A stretch of 10,601 bases of DNA from Anaerolineales bacterium (GTDB taxonomy: Bacteria; Chloroflexota; Anaerolineae; Anaerolineales; E44-bin32). Both the position numbers and the translations under genes were made by a program. The notes beneath the pieces are model-generated. The model was not told the origin of the DNA, searched no databases, and saw only the letters and a list, made by a program, of their open reading frames with translations. Each line of letters begins with the position of its first letter. Positions within the stretch are counted from its first letter, which is position 1. Positions 1-7,700 of the stretch are shown piece after piece. Location of the stretch: NCBI GenBank assembly GCA_023250385.1, contig JAHFAU010000059.1, positions 1 to 10,601 on the forward strand. The letters run 5' to 3'.

Positions 1-617
1 ATGCCCGAGTTCCAGTAGTAGTCTCCGCTTCCCAGGTAGTGTTCGGCTTGGGTCCGATCAGGTTTCTCCTTGAACTTGAGCACCCGGCTGACCGGAAAAC
101 CAGCCTCGTCCCCGGCCGATGCACCGACATGGATGTACCCATACCCGGTCGCGGGATAGGTCGGTGTAATTCCGAGAGTTACCAACTCACCTCGCAGTGC
201 GACAGTTTCGGCGGCCGCGAGCAGCTCCAGAAACCGATCGGGCCGGGTGATCAGATGGTCGGCCGGGAGACAGGCCATGACTGCTTGCGGATCCCGCCGA
301 CTCAAGACTGTAGCCGCGAGTCCGATGACCGAAGCTGTGCCTCTGGGGGCCGGCTCGATCAGAAAGTTCTGCTCGGTGAGCTCGGGTACCTGTTCACTCA
401 GTTGTTGGACCAGGGACCGAACCGTCACGACCAGGATCCGGTCCAGCGAGAACGCCGGCAGGAGGCGTCTGACGGCCAGCTGAAATAGAGTGCGACCCTC
501 CTGCAGCGGTAGACTCTGCTTGGGCCGGTCGATGCGCGAGAGCGGCCACAGGCGGGTTCCGCCCCCGCCGGCCATGATTACCGCATAGGTATGCTCGAAC
601 CTCGACTTGAAGCTCAT
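1..617 (-). CDS. manC: Mannose-1-phosphate guanylyltransferase, N-terminal part (runs off the left edge)
   Basis: Joins mannose-1-phosphate and GTP to give GDP-mannose, the cytoplasmic donor for mannose-containing glycans. About 205 codons are present and the 3' end is outside the window. The N-terminus (residues 14-37) carries the nucleotidyltransferase signature: an AGGGGTRLWPLSR loop followed by RPKQSLPL. Downstream come the family blocks EPAPRGTAS, PADHLI, GYGYI, FKEKPD and YYWNSG, in the expected order. The ATG at 617-615 overlaps the dprA stop as ATGA, which points to translational coupling with dprA. I see no separate promoter. A two-domain ManC (fused isomerase) cannot be excluded because the C-terminus is missing; the guanylyltransferase call itself is firm. 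The closest alternative would be another sugar-1-phosphate nucleotidyltransferase, but the RPKQ and EPAPRxTA blocks are typical of the mannose enzyme. Confidence 0.9.
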   Translation of the reverse strand, partial: MSFKSRFEHTYAVIMAGGGGTRLWPLSRIDRPKQSLPLQEGRTLFQLAVRRLLPAFSLDRILVVTVRSLVQQLSEQVPELTEQNFLIEPAPRGTASVIGLAATVLSRRDPQAVMACLPADHLITRPDRFLELLAAAETVALRGELVTLGITPTYPATGYGYIHVGASAGDEAGFPVSRVLKFKEKPDRTQAEHYLGSGDYYWNSG

Positions 618-1729
618 CCGACTCGATAAGCGGCCCGCGGCTCGTGGGCCCGCACGTAGTGCATTCCTCCGACCTGTCGGGCCTGGCCGCGCAGCTCGAG
701 CATCGAGAGGCAGGCCGTCAGCTCGGCGATCGGAAGTTCACAGCGTTCCCTGAGCTCATCGATGTGGACCGGATCGCCGGAGAGCGCTTCGAGCACCCGG
801 CGCTCGGTCGCATCCTTGGGGAGCGCCGGTTCCCTTGGGGCGGCCGCCGCGACCGTTTCGAGATTGAGCACTTCTAACACGTCATCTACTGTCGTAACCG
901 GGAACGCACCGGTTGCAATCAACCGATTGGTTCCCCGGCTGCCCCGGTCGTAAATTCTCCCCGGCACTGCAAATACATCGCGGCCCTGCTCGGCCGCGAA
1001 GTCTGCCGTGATCAACGCCCCGCTGCTCTCCCCGGCCTCGACCACGATCACGGCCAGAGACAGCCCGGCGATAATTCGATTCCGGGCCGGGAAGTTTCCT
1101 CCCTCCGGACTGGTTCCCAACGGATAGTCGGTCAGCACCGCGCCGGATCCGGCTATCGACCGAGCAAGGTTCCGGTGCTCGGGCGGATAAATGTGATCCA
1201 GGCCGGAGCCGAGGACTGCCAGGGTGCGACCTCCGGCCTCTAACGCGGCCTGATGGGCGATCCCATCGATCCCCCGGGCCAGACCGGATACGACCGTCAC
1301 CCCACTGGCCGCCAGCCCACCTGCCAGCTCGGCGGTGACGGCTTTGCCGTACGGAGTTGCCCGCCGGGTCCCGACAATCGCCACCGCCCACTCGTCTTGG
1401 GGGACGAGCTCACCGGAGAGGTACAGAACCAAGGGCGGCGACTCGATCTCCTTCAACCGAGATGGGTAGTGCAGGTCATCCATGGAGAGCACCTGCAGCC
1501 CCATCTGCTGCACTCGATCGAGCTCCTTCTCAAGATCGAGAGTTGCTCTGGCTTCGAGCAGCCGCTGGACCAGTTTCTCGCCGAGCCCGGTCCTTCGCAG
1601 TTCTGCCTCCGGCGCTTCCCAGGCTGCTGGAATGCCGCCGAATGCCTCCTTGAGCGAGCGGACTCGGACCGGACCGATTCCGGTGACCAAGTTGAATCCG
1701 ATCCAGTATTTGAGGTCGCTCGAAGTCAT
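614..1729 (-). CDS. dprA: DNA processing protein DprA (Smf family)
   Basis: DprA binds incoming single-stranded DNA and loads RecA during natural transformation. Homologues occur in many non-competent bacteria too. The protein is 371 aa from the ATG at 1729. It has an N-terminal helical SAM-like region (about residues 1-70), then the Rossmann-like DprA core with VGTRRATPYG, SGLARGIDGIAHQAAL, GSGLDHIYPPEHRNLA, FPARNRIIAGLS, GESSGALITADFA and GTNRLIATGA. A C-terminal winged-helix (DML1-like) domain covers the last 65 residues or so. The frame also has an ATG at 1759, giving 10 more residues. I prefer 1729 because a promoter-like -10 box abuts the upstream ATG and an AGGG lies 5 nt before the inner ATG. 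The usual SEYP motif reads TDYP here, a conservative change. The gene lies downstream of tRNA-Asp and overlaps manC by 4 nt. Confidence 0.95.
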   Translation of the reverse strand: MTSSDLKYWIGFNLVTGIGPVRVRSLKEAFGGIPAAWEAPEAELRRTGLGEKLVQRLLEARATLDLEKELDRVQQMGLQVLSMDDLHYPSRLKEIESPPLVLYLSGELVPQDEWAVAIVGTRRATPYGKAVTAELAGGLAASGVTVVSGLARGIDGIAHQAALEAGGRTLAVLGSGLDHIYPPEHRNLARSIAGSGAVLTDYPLGTSPEGGNFPARNRIIAGLSLAVIVVEAGESSGALITADFAAEQGRDVFAVPGRIYDRGSRGTNRLIATGAFPVTTVDDVLEVLNLETVAAAAPREPALPKDATERRVLEALSGDPVHIDELRERCELPIAELTACLSMLELRGQARQVGGMHYVRAHEPRAAYRVG

Positions 1730-1759
1730 CTCAGCCCTGGCGCAGAGCCGGCCGAGCAT

Positions 1760-1788
1760 ACCATAGCGATTTTGCGAGAGTCAAGCAA
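1760..1788 (-). promoter_or_regulatory. Candidate sigma70-type promoter for dprA-manC
   Basis: On the minus strand, TTGCTT (1788-1783) and TATGGT (1765-1760) are separated by exactly 17 nt. Each matches 4 of 6 consensus bases. Transcription would start near 1753, inside the longer dprA frame, leaving a leader of about 24 nt before the ATG at 1729. This is a pattern match only. Confidence 0.35.
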
Positions 1789-1829
1789 GGGCCCCTCCTA
1801 CTGGCTCCGTGGCGACGGCAAACGCTAAG

Positions 1830-1851
1830 GCTGGAGCCGCTAGGCTCCGGC
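1830..1851 (-). terminator. Hairpin between tRNA-Asp and dprA, possible tRNA terminator
   Basis: A 9-bp stem (1830-1838 with 1843-1851, one G-U type pair) closes a 4-nt loop, about 45 nt past the tRNA 3' end on the minus strand. The stem is strong, but the sequence after it on that strand (TTAGCGTTTG) has only a poor U-tract. Termination or tRNA 3'-end formation is possible but not shown. Confidence 0.4.
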
Positions 1852-1895
1852 AGTTTGAATTGGCGTGAAGGGCTGGATTAGGAGGAAGATTGCAG

Positions 1896-1969
1896 CGGGG
1901 ATGACGGGATTCGAACCCGCGATCTCTGCCTTGACAGGGCAGCGTGTTTGGCCGCTACACTACACCCCC
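1896..1969 (-). tRNA. tRNA-Asp (anticodon GTC)
   Basis: All four arms fold. The acceptor GGGGGTG pairs with CATCCCC (one G-U). The D-stem is GTGT/ACAC. The anticodon stem CTGCC/GGCAG closes the loop CTGTCAA with GTC at positions 34-36. The T-arm is GCGGG-TTCGAAT-CCCGT. The variable loop has 5 nt and the total length is 74 nt. Base 73 is G, as expected for tRNA-Asp. The 3' CCA is not encoded (the next bases are CTG), so it must be added by the CCA-adding enzyme. The gene starts 31 nt after the threonine aldolase stop on the same strand and may share its transcript. I found no convincing promoter of its own, only a weak TAGACT hexamer in the gap. Confidence 0.97.
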
Positions 1970-2000
1970 GAGCGCGGCCTAGTCTACCACACGCTTTGCT

Positions 2001-3044
2001 TCAAGGTTTGGACATGGCTGCGGCGATCCCCTCGACCACTTGCTGAATTGCTTCGTCATCGATCCAGTAGTGCACCACCAGGCGCATCCGATACGGATTG
2101 CGGGCCGTGAGTCTTATACTCCGTGAAGCCAGCGCCTCAATGAGACTCTGGGTCGTCATCCCGGTGAGTGGATCGAGGCGAAAATAAACCATGTTGGTCG
2201 GTGGCGGGTCGTGCTCGACCTGGATGCCAGGGATTTCGCGCAGCCCGGCTGCCAACCGACGGGCGCGTTGATGGTCCTCGCCTAGCCGATCGACCATGGT
2301 CTCCAGCGCAACGATCCCGGCGGCCGCGAGGATGCCGGCCTGCCGCATCCCCCCACCCAGCTGCTTGCGAGTTCGCCGGGCGAGCCGGATGAACTCCGCG
2401 GATCCGCACAGCAGCGACCCCACTGGAGCACACAAGCCTTTCGAGAGACAGAATGTGATTGTGTCGGCCGGAGCGGCAAGTTCGGACGCTGGCCTGCCGA
2501 GCGCCACCGCCGCGTTGAAGATTCGCGCACCGTCGATGTGTAGCCGCAGGCCGTGTTCCCGGGCGAGAGTGCCAACTTGTTGGACGTAGTTGACGCCGAG
2601 CGGGGTCCCTCCAGACATGTTGTGGGTATTCTCCAAGACGATCAGCCGGGTAGTCGGGAAGTGATCGTCCAAGGCCCGGATGGCCCCCACGATGTCCTGC
2701 GGCTCAATCGTTCCATCGTCCTGATTGGGCACTGTTCGCGGATGCACACCCCCGAGGGCCGAGACTCCCCCCGCTTCGTGCAGATAGGTGTGCGAGCGAT
2801 GGCCTAAGATGATCTCGTCTCCCCGCTGACAGTGGGTCAACACCGCGGCCAGATTGCCCATGGTGCCGGAGGCGACAAACAGCGCCGACTCCATCCCCAC
2901 CCGTTTGGCGGCCATCTGCTCAAGCCGTGCGACGGTCGGATCCTCGCCGAAGACGTCATCCCCCACCTCGGCCTGCGCCATCGCCGAACGCATCGCGGGG
3001 GTGGGATACGTGACGGTGTCTGAGCGAAAGTCAGCCCATTCCAC
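2001..3044 (-). CDS. ltaE: Low-specificity L-threonine aldolase (GntG/LtaE-type, PLP-dependent)
   Basis: Cleaves L-threonine or L-allo-threonine to glycine and acetaldehyde; cytoplasmic, PLP-dependent. From the GTG at 3044 the protein is 347 aa, the usual family length, and it starts right at the conserved DFRSDTVTYPTPAM block. Further family blocks are DDVFGEDPTVARLE, ALFVASGTMGNLAA, GHRSHTYLHEAGG, ENTHN, HIDGARIFNAAV and SKGLCAPVGS, whose Lys (about residue 202) is the expected PLP Schiff-base lysine. The start is decided by a strong AGGAGGAGG Shine-Dalgarno at 3052-3060, 7 nt before GTG. A frame extension up to 3104 adds 20 residues with no family similarity, and it would place that Shine-Dalgarno inside the gene. 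The 57-codon ORF upstream overlaps the first codons. A related beta-eliminating lyase is possible, but the motif set fits threonine aldolase best. Confidence 0.93.
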   Translation of the reverse strand: MEWADFRSDTVTYPTPAMRSAMAQAEVGDDVFGEDPTVARLEQMAAKRVGMESALFVASGTMGNLAAVLTHCQRGDEIILGHRSHTYLHEAGGVSALGGVHPRTVPNQDDGTIEPQDIVGAIRALDDHFPTTRLIVLENTHNMSGGTPLGVNYVQQVGTLAREHGLRLHIDGARIFNAAVALGRPASELAAPADTITFCLSKGLCAPVGSLLCGSAEFIRLARRTRKQLGGGMRQAGILAAAGIVALETMVDRLGEDHQRARRLAAGLREIPGIQVEHDPPPTNMVYFRLDPLTGMTTQSLIEALASRSIRLTARNPYRMRLVVHYWIDDEAIQQVVEGIAAAMSKP

Positions 3045-3204
3045 TAGTCGGCCTCCTCCTCGGATTGCAAGTTTGGAGTCCGCGATCGCGAATCGCTTTG
3101 GCAACCATCCGTTGTGTACAGGCCCTCAGCAATTGGAACTCATCGTCGGATGGCGCTATCTTCGACATCTGGCTATGCGCAGTGTGCCGCAGCACAGGTT
3201 TCAT
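3031..3204 (-). CDS. Small hypothetical ORF (57 codons) between the pseudouridine synthase and ltaE
   Basis: An open frame starts at an ATG (3204-3202) that overlaps the pseudouridine synthase stop as ATGA. A second in-frame start is GTG at 3195, with AAGGGA 8 nt upstream; a third is ATG at 3168. The frame ends at TGA 3033-3031, so its last 14 nt overlap the ltaE coding start. The product would be a basic 57-residue peptide with an acidic patch SDDEF, then LLRACTQRMVAKAIRDRG, and an Arg-rich tail. I do not recognise a family. Three consecutive Arg codons (AGG AGG AGG) are the ltaE Shine-Dalgarno itself. The ORF could therefore be a leader that couples translation of the two genes, or simply an open frame in a 156-nt intergenic gap. 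Confidence 0.35.
   Translation of the reverse strand: MKPVLRHTAHSQMSKIAPSDDEFQLLRACTQRMVAKAIRDRGLQTCNPRRRPTSGMG
3052..3060 (-). promoter_or_regulatory. Strong Shine-Dalgarno that fixes the ltaE GTG start
   Basis: AGGAGGAGG on the minus strand lies 7 nt upstream of the GTG at 3044-3042. It is the best ribosome binding site seen in the window apart from that of ileS. It rules against the longer 367-codon reading of the aldolase. Confidence 0.85.
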
Positions 3205-4124
3205 CCCTTGCGGGCAAGCCGAATCGCCTCCCGAATGTCGACCGGGATAGGGGCCTCAAACGTCCGGCGCTCTTGCTCGCCGGGCAGTTGAAAGCTGAGC
3301 CGCCAGGCGTGTAATTGCTGCCGGGCCACCGGCAAGGTGGGCCTCCTGCGGCCATAGACCCGGTCGCCAACCACCGGACAGCCTAGAAACTGCAGATGAA
3401 CCCGGATTTGATGGGTCCGGCCAGTGAGCGGGCGTAGTTCCAGCAAGCTGTGCTTGGCAAACCGCTCTCGAGTTCGGAAGCGAGTGACAGCCACCCTCGA
3501 TCCGGCGCCCTGAACCACGGCGATCCGCTTCCGATGCCGCGGCGAGCGGGCGAGCGGAGCCTCGATCTGGCCACTCGAGCTAGGAGGGGTTCCATCCACC
3601 AGGGCCAGGTAGACCTTCTCGACTTCCCGGCGACGAAACTGCTGCTGCAGATTCATCAGCGTCTCAACGGTCTTCGCCACAACCATCACGCCGGAAGTGT
3701 CCTTGTCCAGTCGGTGCACGATTCCAGGCCGACTCTCCTCTCCGACCCCATGCAGCTCCGGTGCGTGGGCTAACGCAGCATGGACGAGGGTAGCTCGCGG
3801 ATGACCGGCTCCAGGATGGACGACCATCCCCGCCGGTTTGTTGATCAGGACGAGGGATTCGTTCTCATACAAGATTTCGAGCGGAATAGGCTCGGGCAGG
3901 AGCCGGGCCTCCGAGAGCGGGAGCGGAGCAACTTGGATGGTGTCAGACGGCCCGACGGCCAGGCCAGGCTTACGTACTACTCGACCATTGACCCGCACTT
4001 TGCCAGCCCGGATCAGCGCTTGCACTTTTGCCCGGGATACACCCGGGAATCTCGGAATCAGAGTCCGATCGAGCCGGCCGACAGCCTCGATCCTCAAATC
4101 TCCTGGTTTACCGGCGCCCATCAC
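3201..4124 (-). CDS. RluA-family pseudouridine synthase with S4 domain (RluD/YlyB-like)
   Basis: Converts specific uridines in rRNA or tRNA to pseudouridine; the exact target cannot be read from the sequence. The product is 307 aa (GTG then ATG; either may start, 4124 or 4121). An S4 RNA-binding domain covers about residues 17-66 (RLDRTLIPRF to DTIQV). The catalytic domain follows with LVLINKPAGMVVHPG, then HRLDKDTSG (residues 137-145, catalytic Asp140), KVYLALVDG and GRTHQIRVHL (235-244). The end is short, without extra domains, as in RluD-type enzymes. The start lies 29 nt after the lspA stop, with only a weak Shine-Dalgarno. The order lspA then RluA-family gene is a familiar bacterial arrangement (lspA-ylyB in Bacillus) and suggests cotranscription. 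RluD-like specificity is inferred from the architecture only. Confidence 0.93.
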   Translation of the reverse strand: MMGAGKPGDLRIEAVGRLDRTLIPRFPGVSRAKVQALIRAGKVRVNGRVVRKPGLAVGPSDTIQVAPLPLSEARLLPEPIPLEILYENESLVLINKPAGMVVHPGAGHPRATLVHAALAHAPELHGVGEESRPGIVHRLDKDTSGVMVVAKTVETLMNLQQQFRRREVEKVYLALVDGTPPSSSGQIEAPLARSPRHRKRIAVVQGAGSRVAVTRFRTRERFAKHSLLELRPLTGRTHQIRVHLQFLGCPVVGDRVYGRRRPTLPVARQQLHAWRLSFQLPGEQERRTFEAPIPVDIREAIRLARKG

Positions 4125-4153
4125 TGCGCAATCCGCGAGTTGACGCCCGGAGC

Positions 4154-4645
4154 CTAGCTGGGGGTCTGCTCGATTTCGCCGAGCGAGTCCTCGGGCTTGG
4201 TCGGCTGGCGCTTTTGCAGCAGCATGGACCCCAAGAGGATCGCCACCCCGATGGAGATGCTGGCGTCGGCCAGATTGAAAACCGGAAAACTGCCCAACGA
4301 GATCAGGTCAGTCACCCGGCCGGCCTGCAGGAGCCGATCGATCAGGTTACCTAGCGCACCGCCAAGCTGCAGCGCCAGCGCAATTCGGAGCGCCCGTTGG
4401 TCAGCCGGCACCCGCGGGAAGTAGTAAATGATCGCCGCCGACACAAGGATTGCCACCAGGGTGAAAACCAGCGCGCCGTCTTGAAAGATCCCGAAGGCCG
4501 CGCCGGTATTGTCGGAGTGGACCAGCCGGGCATACGGGGCGAGCCAGTCCCAGGGTGACCACGTCTCCCCAGGGGACAAGCGCAGGCGAAGCAAGTATTT
4601 GCTCCACTGATCCAACGCGACGACAAATCCGCTTGTTCCGGCCAA
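4154..4645 (-). CDS. lspA: Signal peptidase II (prolipoprotein signal peptidase); start uncertain
   Basis: Aspartic protease of the cytoplasmic membrane that removes the signal peptide of diacylated prolipoproteins. Signature blocks, numbered from the TTG at 4645: LDQWSK (residues 11-16), SDNTGAAFGIF (44-54), GGALGNLIDR with catalytic Asp103, and VFNLADASI with catalytic Asp127. Four hydrophobic segments are visible, and the C-terminal tail is polar. From this TTG only ten residues precede LDQ, which truncates the first membrane helix. The frame is open upstream to a TAG at 4709-4711. The upstream residues (TKPIRDYLTLAGTSG) look like a genuine LspA N-terminus, but the only starts there are rare ones (CTG at 4651, ATT at 4663 or 4675). 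A GGGAGG at 4678-4683 is the nearest Shine-Dalgarno. The true coding region probably starts between 4651 and 4675. The gene follows ileS by about 90-120 nt. Confidence 0.92.
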   Translation of the reverse strand: MAGTSGFVVALDQWSKYLLRLRLSPGETWSPWDWLAPYARLVHSDNTGAAFGIFQDGALVFTLVAILVSAAIIYYFPRVPADQRALRIALALQLGGALGNLIDRLLQAGRVTDLISLGSFPVFNLADASISIGVAILLGSMLLQKRQPTKPEDSLGEIEQTPS

Positions 4646-4700
4646 GGTCAGGTAGTCGCGAATTGGCTTCGTAATTGCCTCCCAAACCTGAAAGCTCCCG

Positions 4701-4706
4701 ATTGTA
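4701..4706 (-). promoter_or_regulatory. Isolated TACAAT -10-like hexamer upstream of lspA
   Basis: TACAAT on the minus strand matches 5 of 6 consensus -10 bases, but no good -35 box sits 16-18 nt upstream. It could give lspA and its followers a secondary promoter independent of the ileS T-box. The evidence is weak. Confidence 0.2.
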
Positions 4707-4763
4707 TCCTAACCGATCCGTTGGAGGCGCGGGCCGGCAGCCAAGCGGCCCCGACCCTCGCGG

Positions 4764-7700
4764 TCAAGGCCGATCTGGATCGGCCTTTGACAACGCCAAC
4801 CTCAACCGCTGGCCTTCGAATTCATAGTCCTGAGTCGCCTGCCCTCCGGGACGCTCAACCGGATCGAGGCTGAGGGCGAGGGTTTCTGCCGCGATATAGC
4901 CGCGGTAGGCCTCGACGGCCGCGGCCAATTCAGGGGTCGAGGCATGCTGGACCTGGATCCGATCGTCGACCGCGAATTCAGCCTGTTTGCGAAGTTCCTG
5001 GACCCTGCGGACAAATTCTCGGGCCAGCCCTTCCTTCCGCAGTTCGGCGTCGAGTTCGACGACAAGGGCGGCCAGATATGGGCCTTCGGCAGCGGTCGAA
5101 TATCCGGCCCTCGGCGACACGATAACCTCGACTTCGGAAGCTAGCAGCTCGACCTGGTCTCCCTCGACTGTGACTGTGATCGGTTCACCCTGCGCCAACG
5201 ACCGAATGAACTTTTCGGCTTCGAGCTGCTGGACGCCCTGCCGGATCGCCGGAAACCGGGCTCCATACTTTTGGCCGAGCTGCTTCGGGAGGGCCTTAAG
5301 CTGGAACTGGGCAGCTTCACCCGCAACGTCCAACAGCCGGACCGATTTCACGTTCAGTTCTTCGGCGATCAGCTCGGCAAACTGAAGCACCGTTTCACGC
5401 TCGGCCAAATCGCGCACGGTGAAGGACGCCTGCGATAGTGGCTGCCGTAACCGCACTCCCGCCTGGTTCCGGGCTGCGTGCCCGAGGGAGACCAGCCGCT
5501 GTACGAGTCGCATCCGATCGGTAAGTTCAGGATCGGCATCGTGCGCATCCGGCTGCGGCCACCTACAGTGGTGGACGCTCTGGGGCACATCGCGCTCTGC
5601 ACCCCGGGCCAGGTTCTGATAGATCACTTCCGACACAAACGGGACAAATGGCGCAAGCAGTTTGACCAGATCGACCAGCACTCCGTGCAGGGTCTGGTAG
5701 GCGGCGGCCTTGTCCGAATCGCTGGCCGGCCCGACTCCCGCCTTCGCCCAGAAGCGCCGCCGACTGCGGCGGAGATACCAGTTGCTCAGATCATCGATGA
5801 ATTCATTTATCCGGGCGGTGGCGGAGTTCGGTTCGAAGCGCTCGAGTGCTTGGGTGACGGCCTCGATCAATTCGCTGAGCCGGGCTCGAATCCAGCGGTC
5901 AAGCACCGAACTGGAGGCGGGGCGATCGGGGCCGGGCTGCCAGCCGTCGATGGCGGCATAGGTGACCAAGAAGCTGTAAACGTTCCAGAGCGGAAGCAGG
6001 AAACTGCGCCGTACTTCGTCTGCCCGCTGGTAACCGAAGAGCAGATCTTTCTCCGGTTGGTGGTCGCAGTACAGCCAGCGCATGACGTCCACCCCCATCT
6101 TGTCGGCGGCCTCGTTGAATTCGATCGAGTTCCCCCACGACTTGTGCATGGCTCGGCCGTCCTCGGCAACCAGGGTGGCGTAGGAGAAGACGTTCCTGAA
6201 GGGCGCCTTGCGCTCAAGCACCGTGCTCATCGCCAGCAAGCTGTAGAACCAGTTCCGAAATTGCCCAGGAAAGCTTTCGCTGACCAGATCCGCCGGGAAC
6301 CACTTGCTCCAGTACTCCCGATCGTGGTTGTAGCTCAGGGTGCTCATGGCCACGATCCCGGCATCCAGCCACGGGTTCCCGACATCGGGAATCCGCTTGA
6401 CGGCTTCGCCGCACTTGCGACAGGCGATTTGCACTGCGTCGATGTACGGCCGATGCGGCGTATGCCCCTGGAATTGCTCCCAACCGGCGATCGCTCGCTC
6501 CGCGAGTTCCTCCTTGCTTCCAAGCACTTCGAAGTTGCCGCAATGGGTGCACTCGTAGATCGGCAGCGCCAGGCCCCAGAAGCGCTTCTTCGAGATCATC
6601 CAGTCCCGCATGTTACGCAGCCAGTCCAGCTCCCGGTCGAACCCGAAGCTCGGGTACCAGCGGGTCTGCTCGATCACCGCCTCCATCATCTGATAGCGTA
6701 AGTTCTCCTGCTTCTCTTGCACAGTAACTTCTGAGTAGGGCTTGTCGAGCTGCGCACCCATCGAGATGAACCACTCATCCACCAGGCGGAAGACGAGCTG
6801 TGTTCCGCAGCGCCAGCACACCGGATAGCGGTGGGTGTAAGGATCCTCGCGATACAACATGCCTTTGTTTCTTAGCGAATCGGCGACGAGCGGCGCGACT
6901 TCAAATGCACCCTTGCCGGTGAACTCTCCAAAGCCCTCGATGAATAGGCCTTTTTCATCCAACGGCGCGACGATTGGCAAGCCGAATTCCGTGCCGAGCT
7001 GAAAATCTTCGGGACCCGCGCCAGTCCCCATGTGCACCAAACCCGTACCCTCGGTTTCGCTAACATCTTTCCAGAGAATAACGCGATGCGCCTGCGCCGC
7101 ACTCACGACCGGATGCTCAGCTTGATGGCGCAGCTCGGACGCGACGTATCCCCCTATCTCCTGCTCCGCGGGCAGCTCATCGAAAGGGCCGTCATACGTC
7201 CAGCCGTCCATCTCTCTGCCCTTCAATTTGCCAACCACCTCATAAGCACCAATGAGCCTGTGCGTCGCGTGTTCCAAGAGGTAATAAGACGCATCGCCTT
7301 GCCTTACTTTGAGATACGTGAGGTCGGGTCCCACCGCGACCATAACTTGCGGTATGAGCGTCCAGGGCATCGTTGTCCACACGAGCAGATAATCGCCCGG
7401 ACGGTCGCGCAATGGGAAGCGCACGGTGAGACTAGGATGGGTTAGTTCCTGATAACCTTCGGTAACGATCTCGTGCTGGCTGAGGCCGGTTCCGCAGCGA
7501 CCACACCACGGCATCACGTCCCGGCCTTTGTAAATCCAGCCGCGCTCGAAGCAAGACTTGAGCACGGACCAAATCGTGTAGTTATTCTCGTCGGAGAAGG
7601 TAAAGTAGGATCCCCCGAGCTGCGGCAGCCCCAGCTGGCCGACGACGGATTCGGCAGTGTCTTCGACCAGGCCGGCGGGGCCGCCGTGGTTGATCCTCCC

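Noticed and set aside
39..488. 149-codon plus-strand frame at the left edge
   Set aside because: It is the shadow of the manC N-terminal region, whose nucleotidyltransferase blocks read without interruption on the minus strand.
3065..3104. GCGATCGC-containing palindromes upstream of ltaE, as a HIP1-like repeat
   Set aside because: Only one copy is present in the gap, which is expected by chance at this GC content.
3105..3160. Separate promoter for ltaE (TTGCTG N17 GATGGT)
   Set aside because: The -10 matches only 3 of 6 bases. Cotranscription from upstream is simpler.
5478..6701. 407-codon plus-strand open frame opposite ileS
   Set aside because: It mirrors the ileS coding frame in GC-rich DNA, has no recognisable domain, and its antisense partner has complete IleRS motifs.
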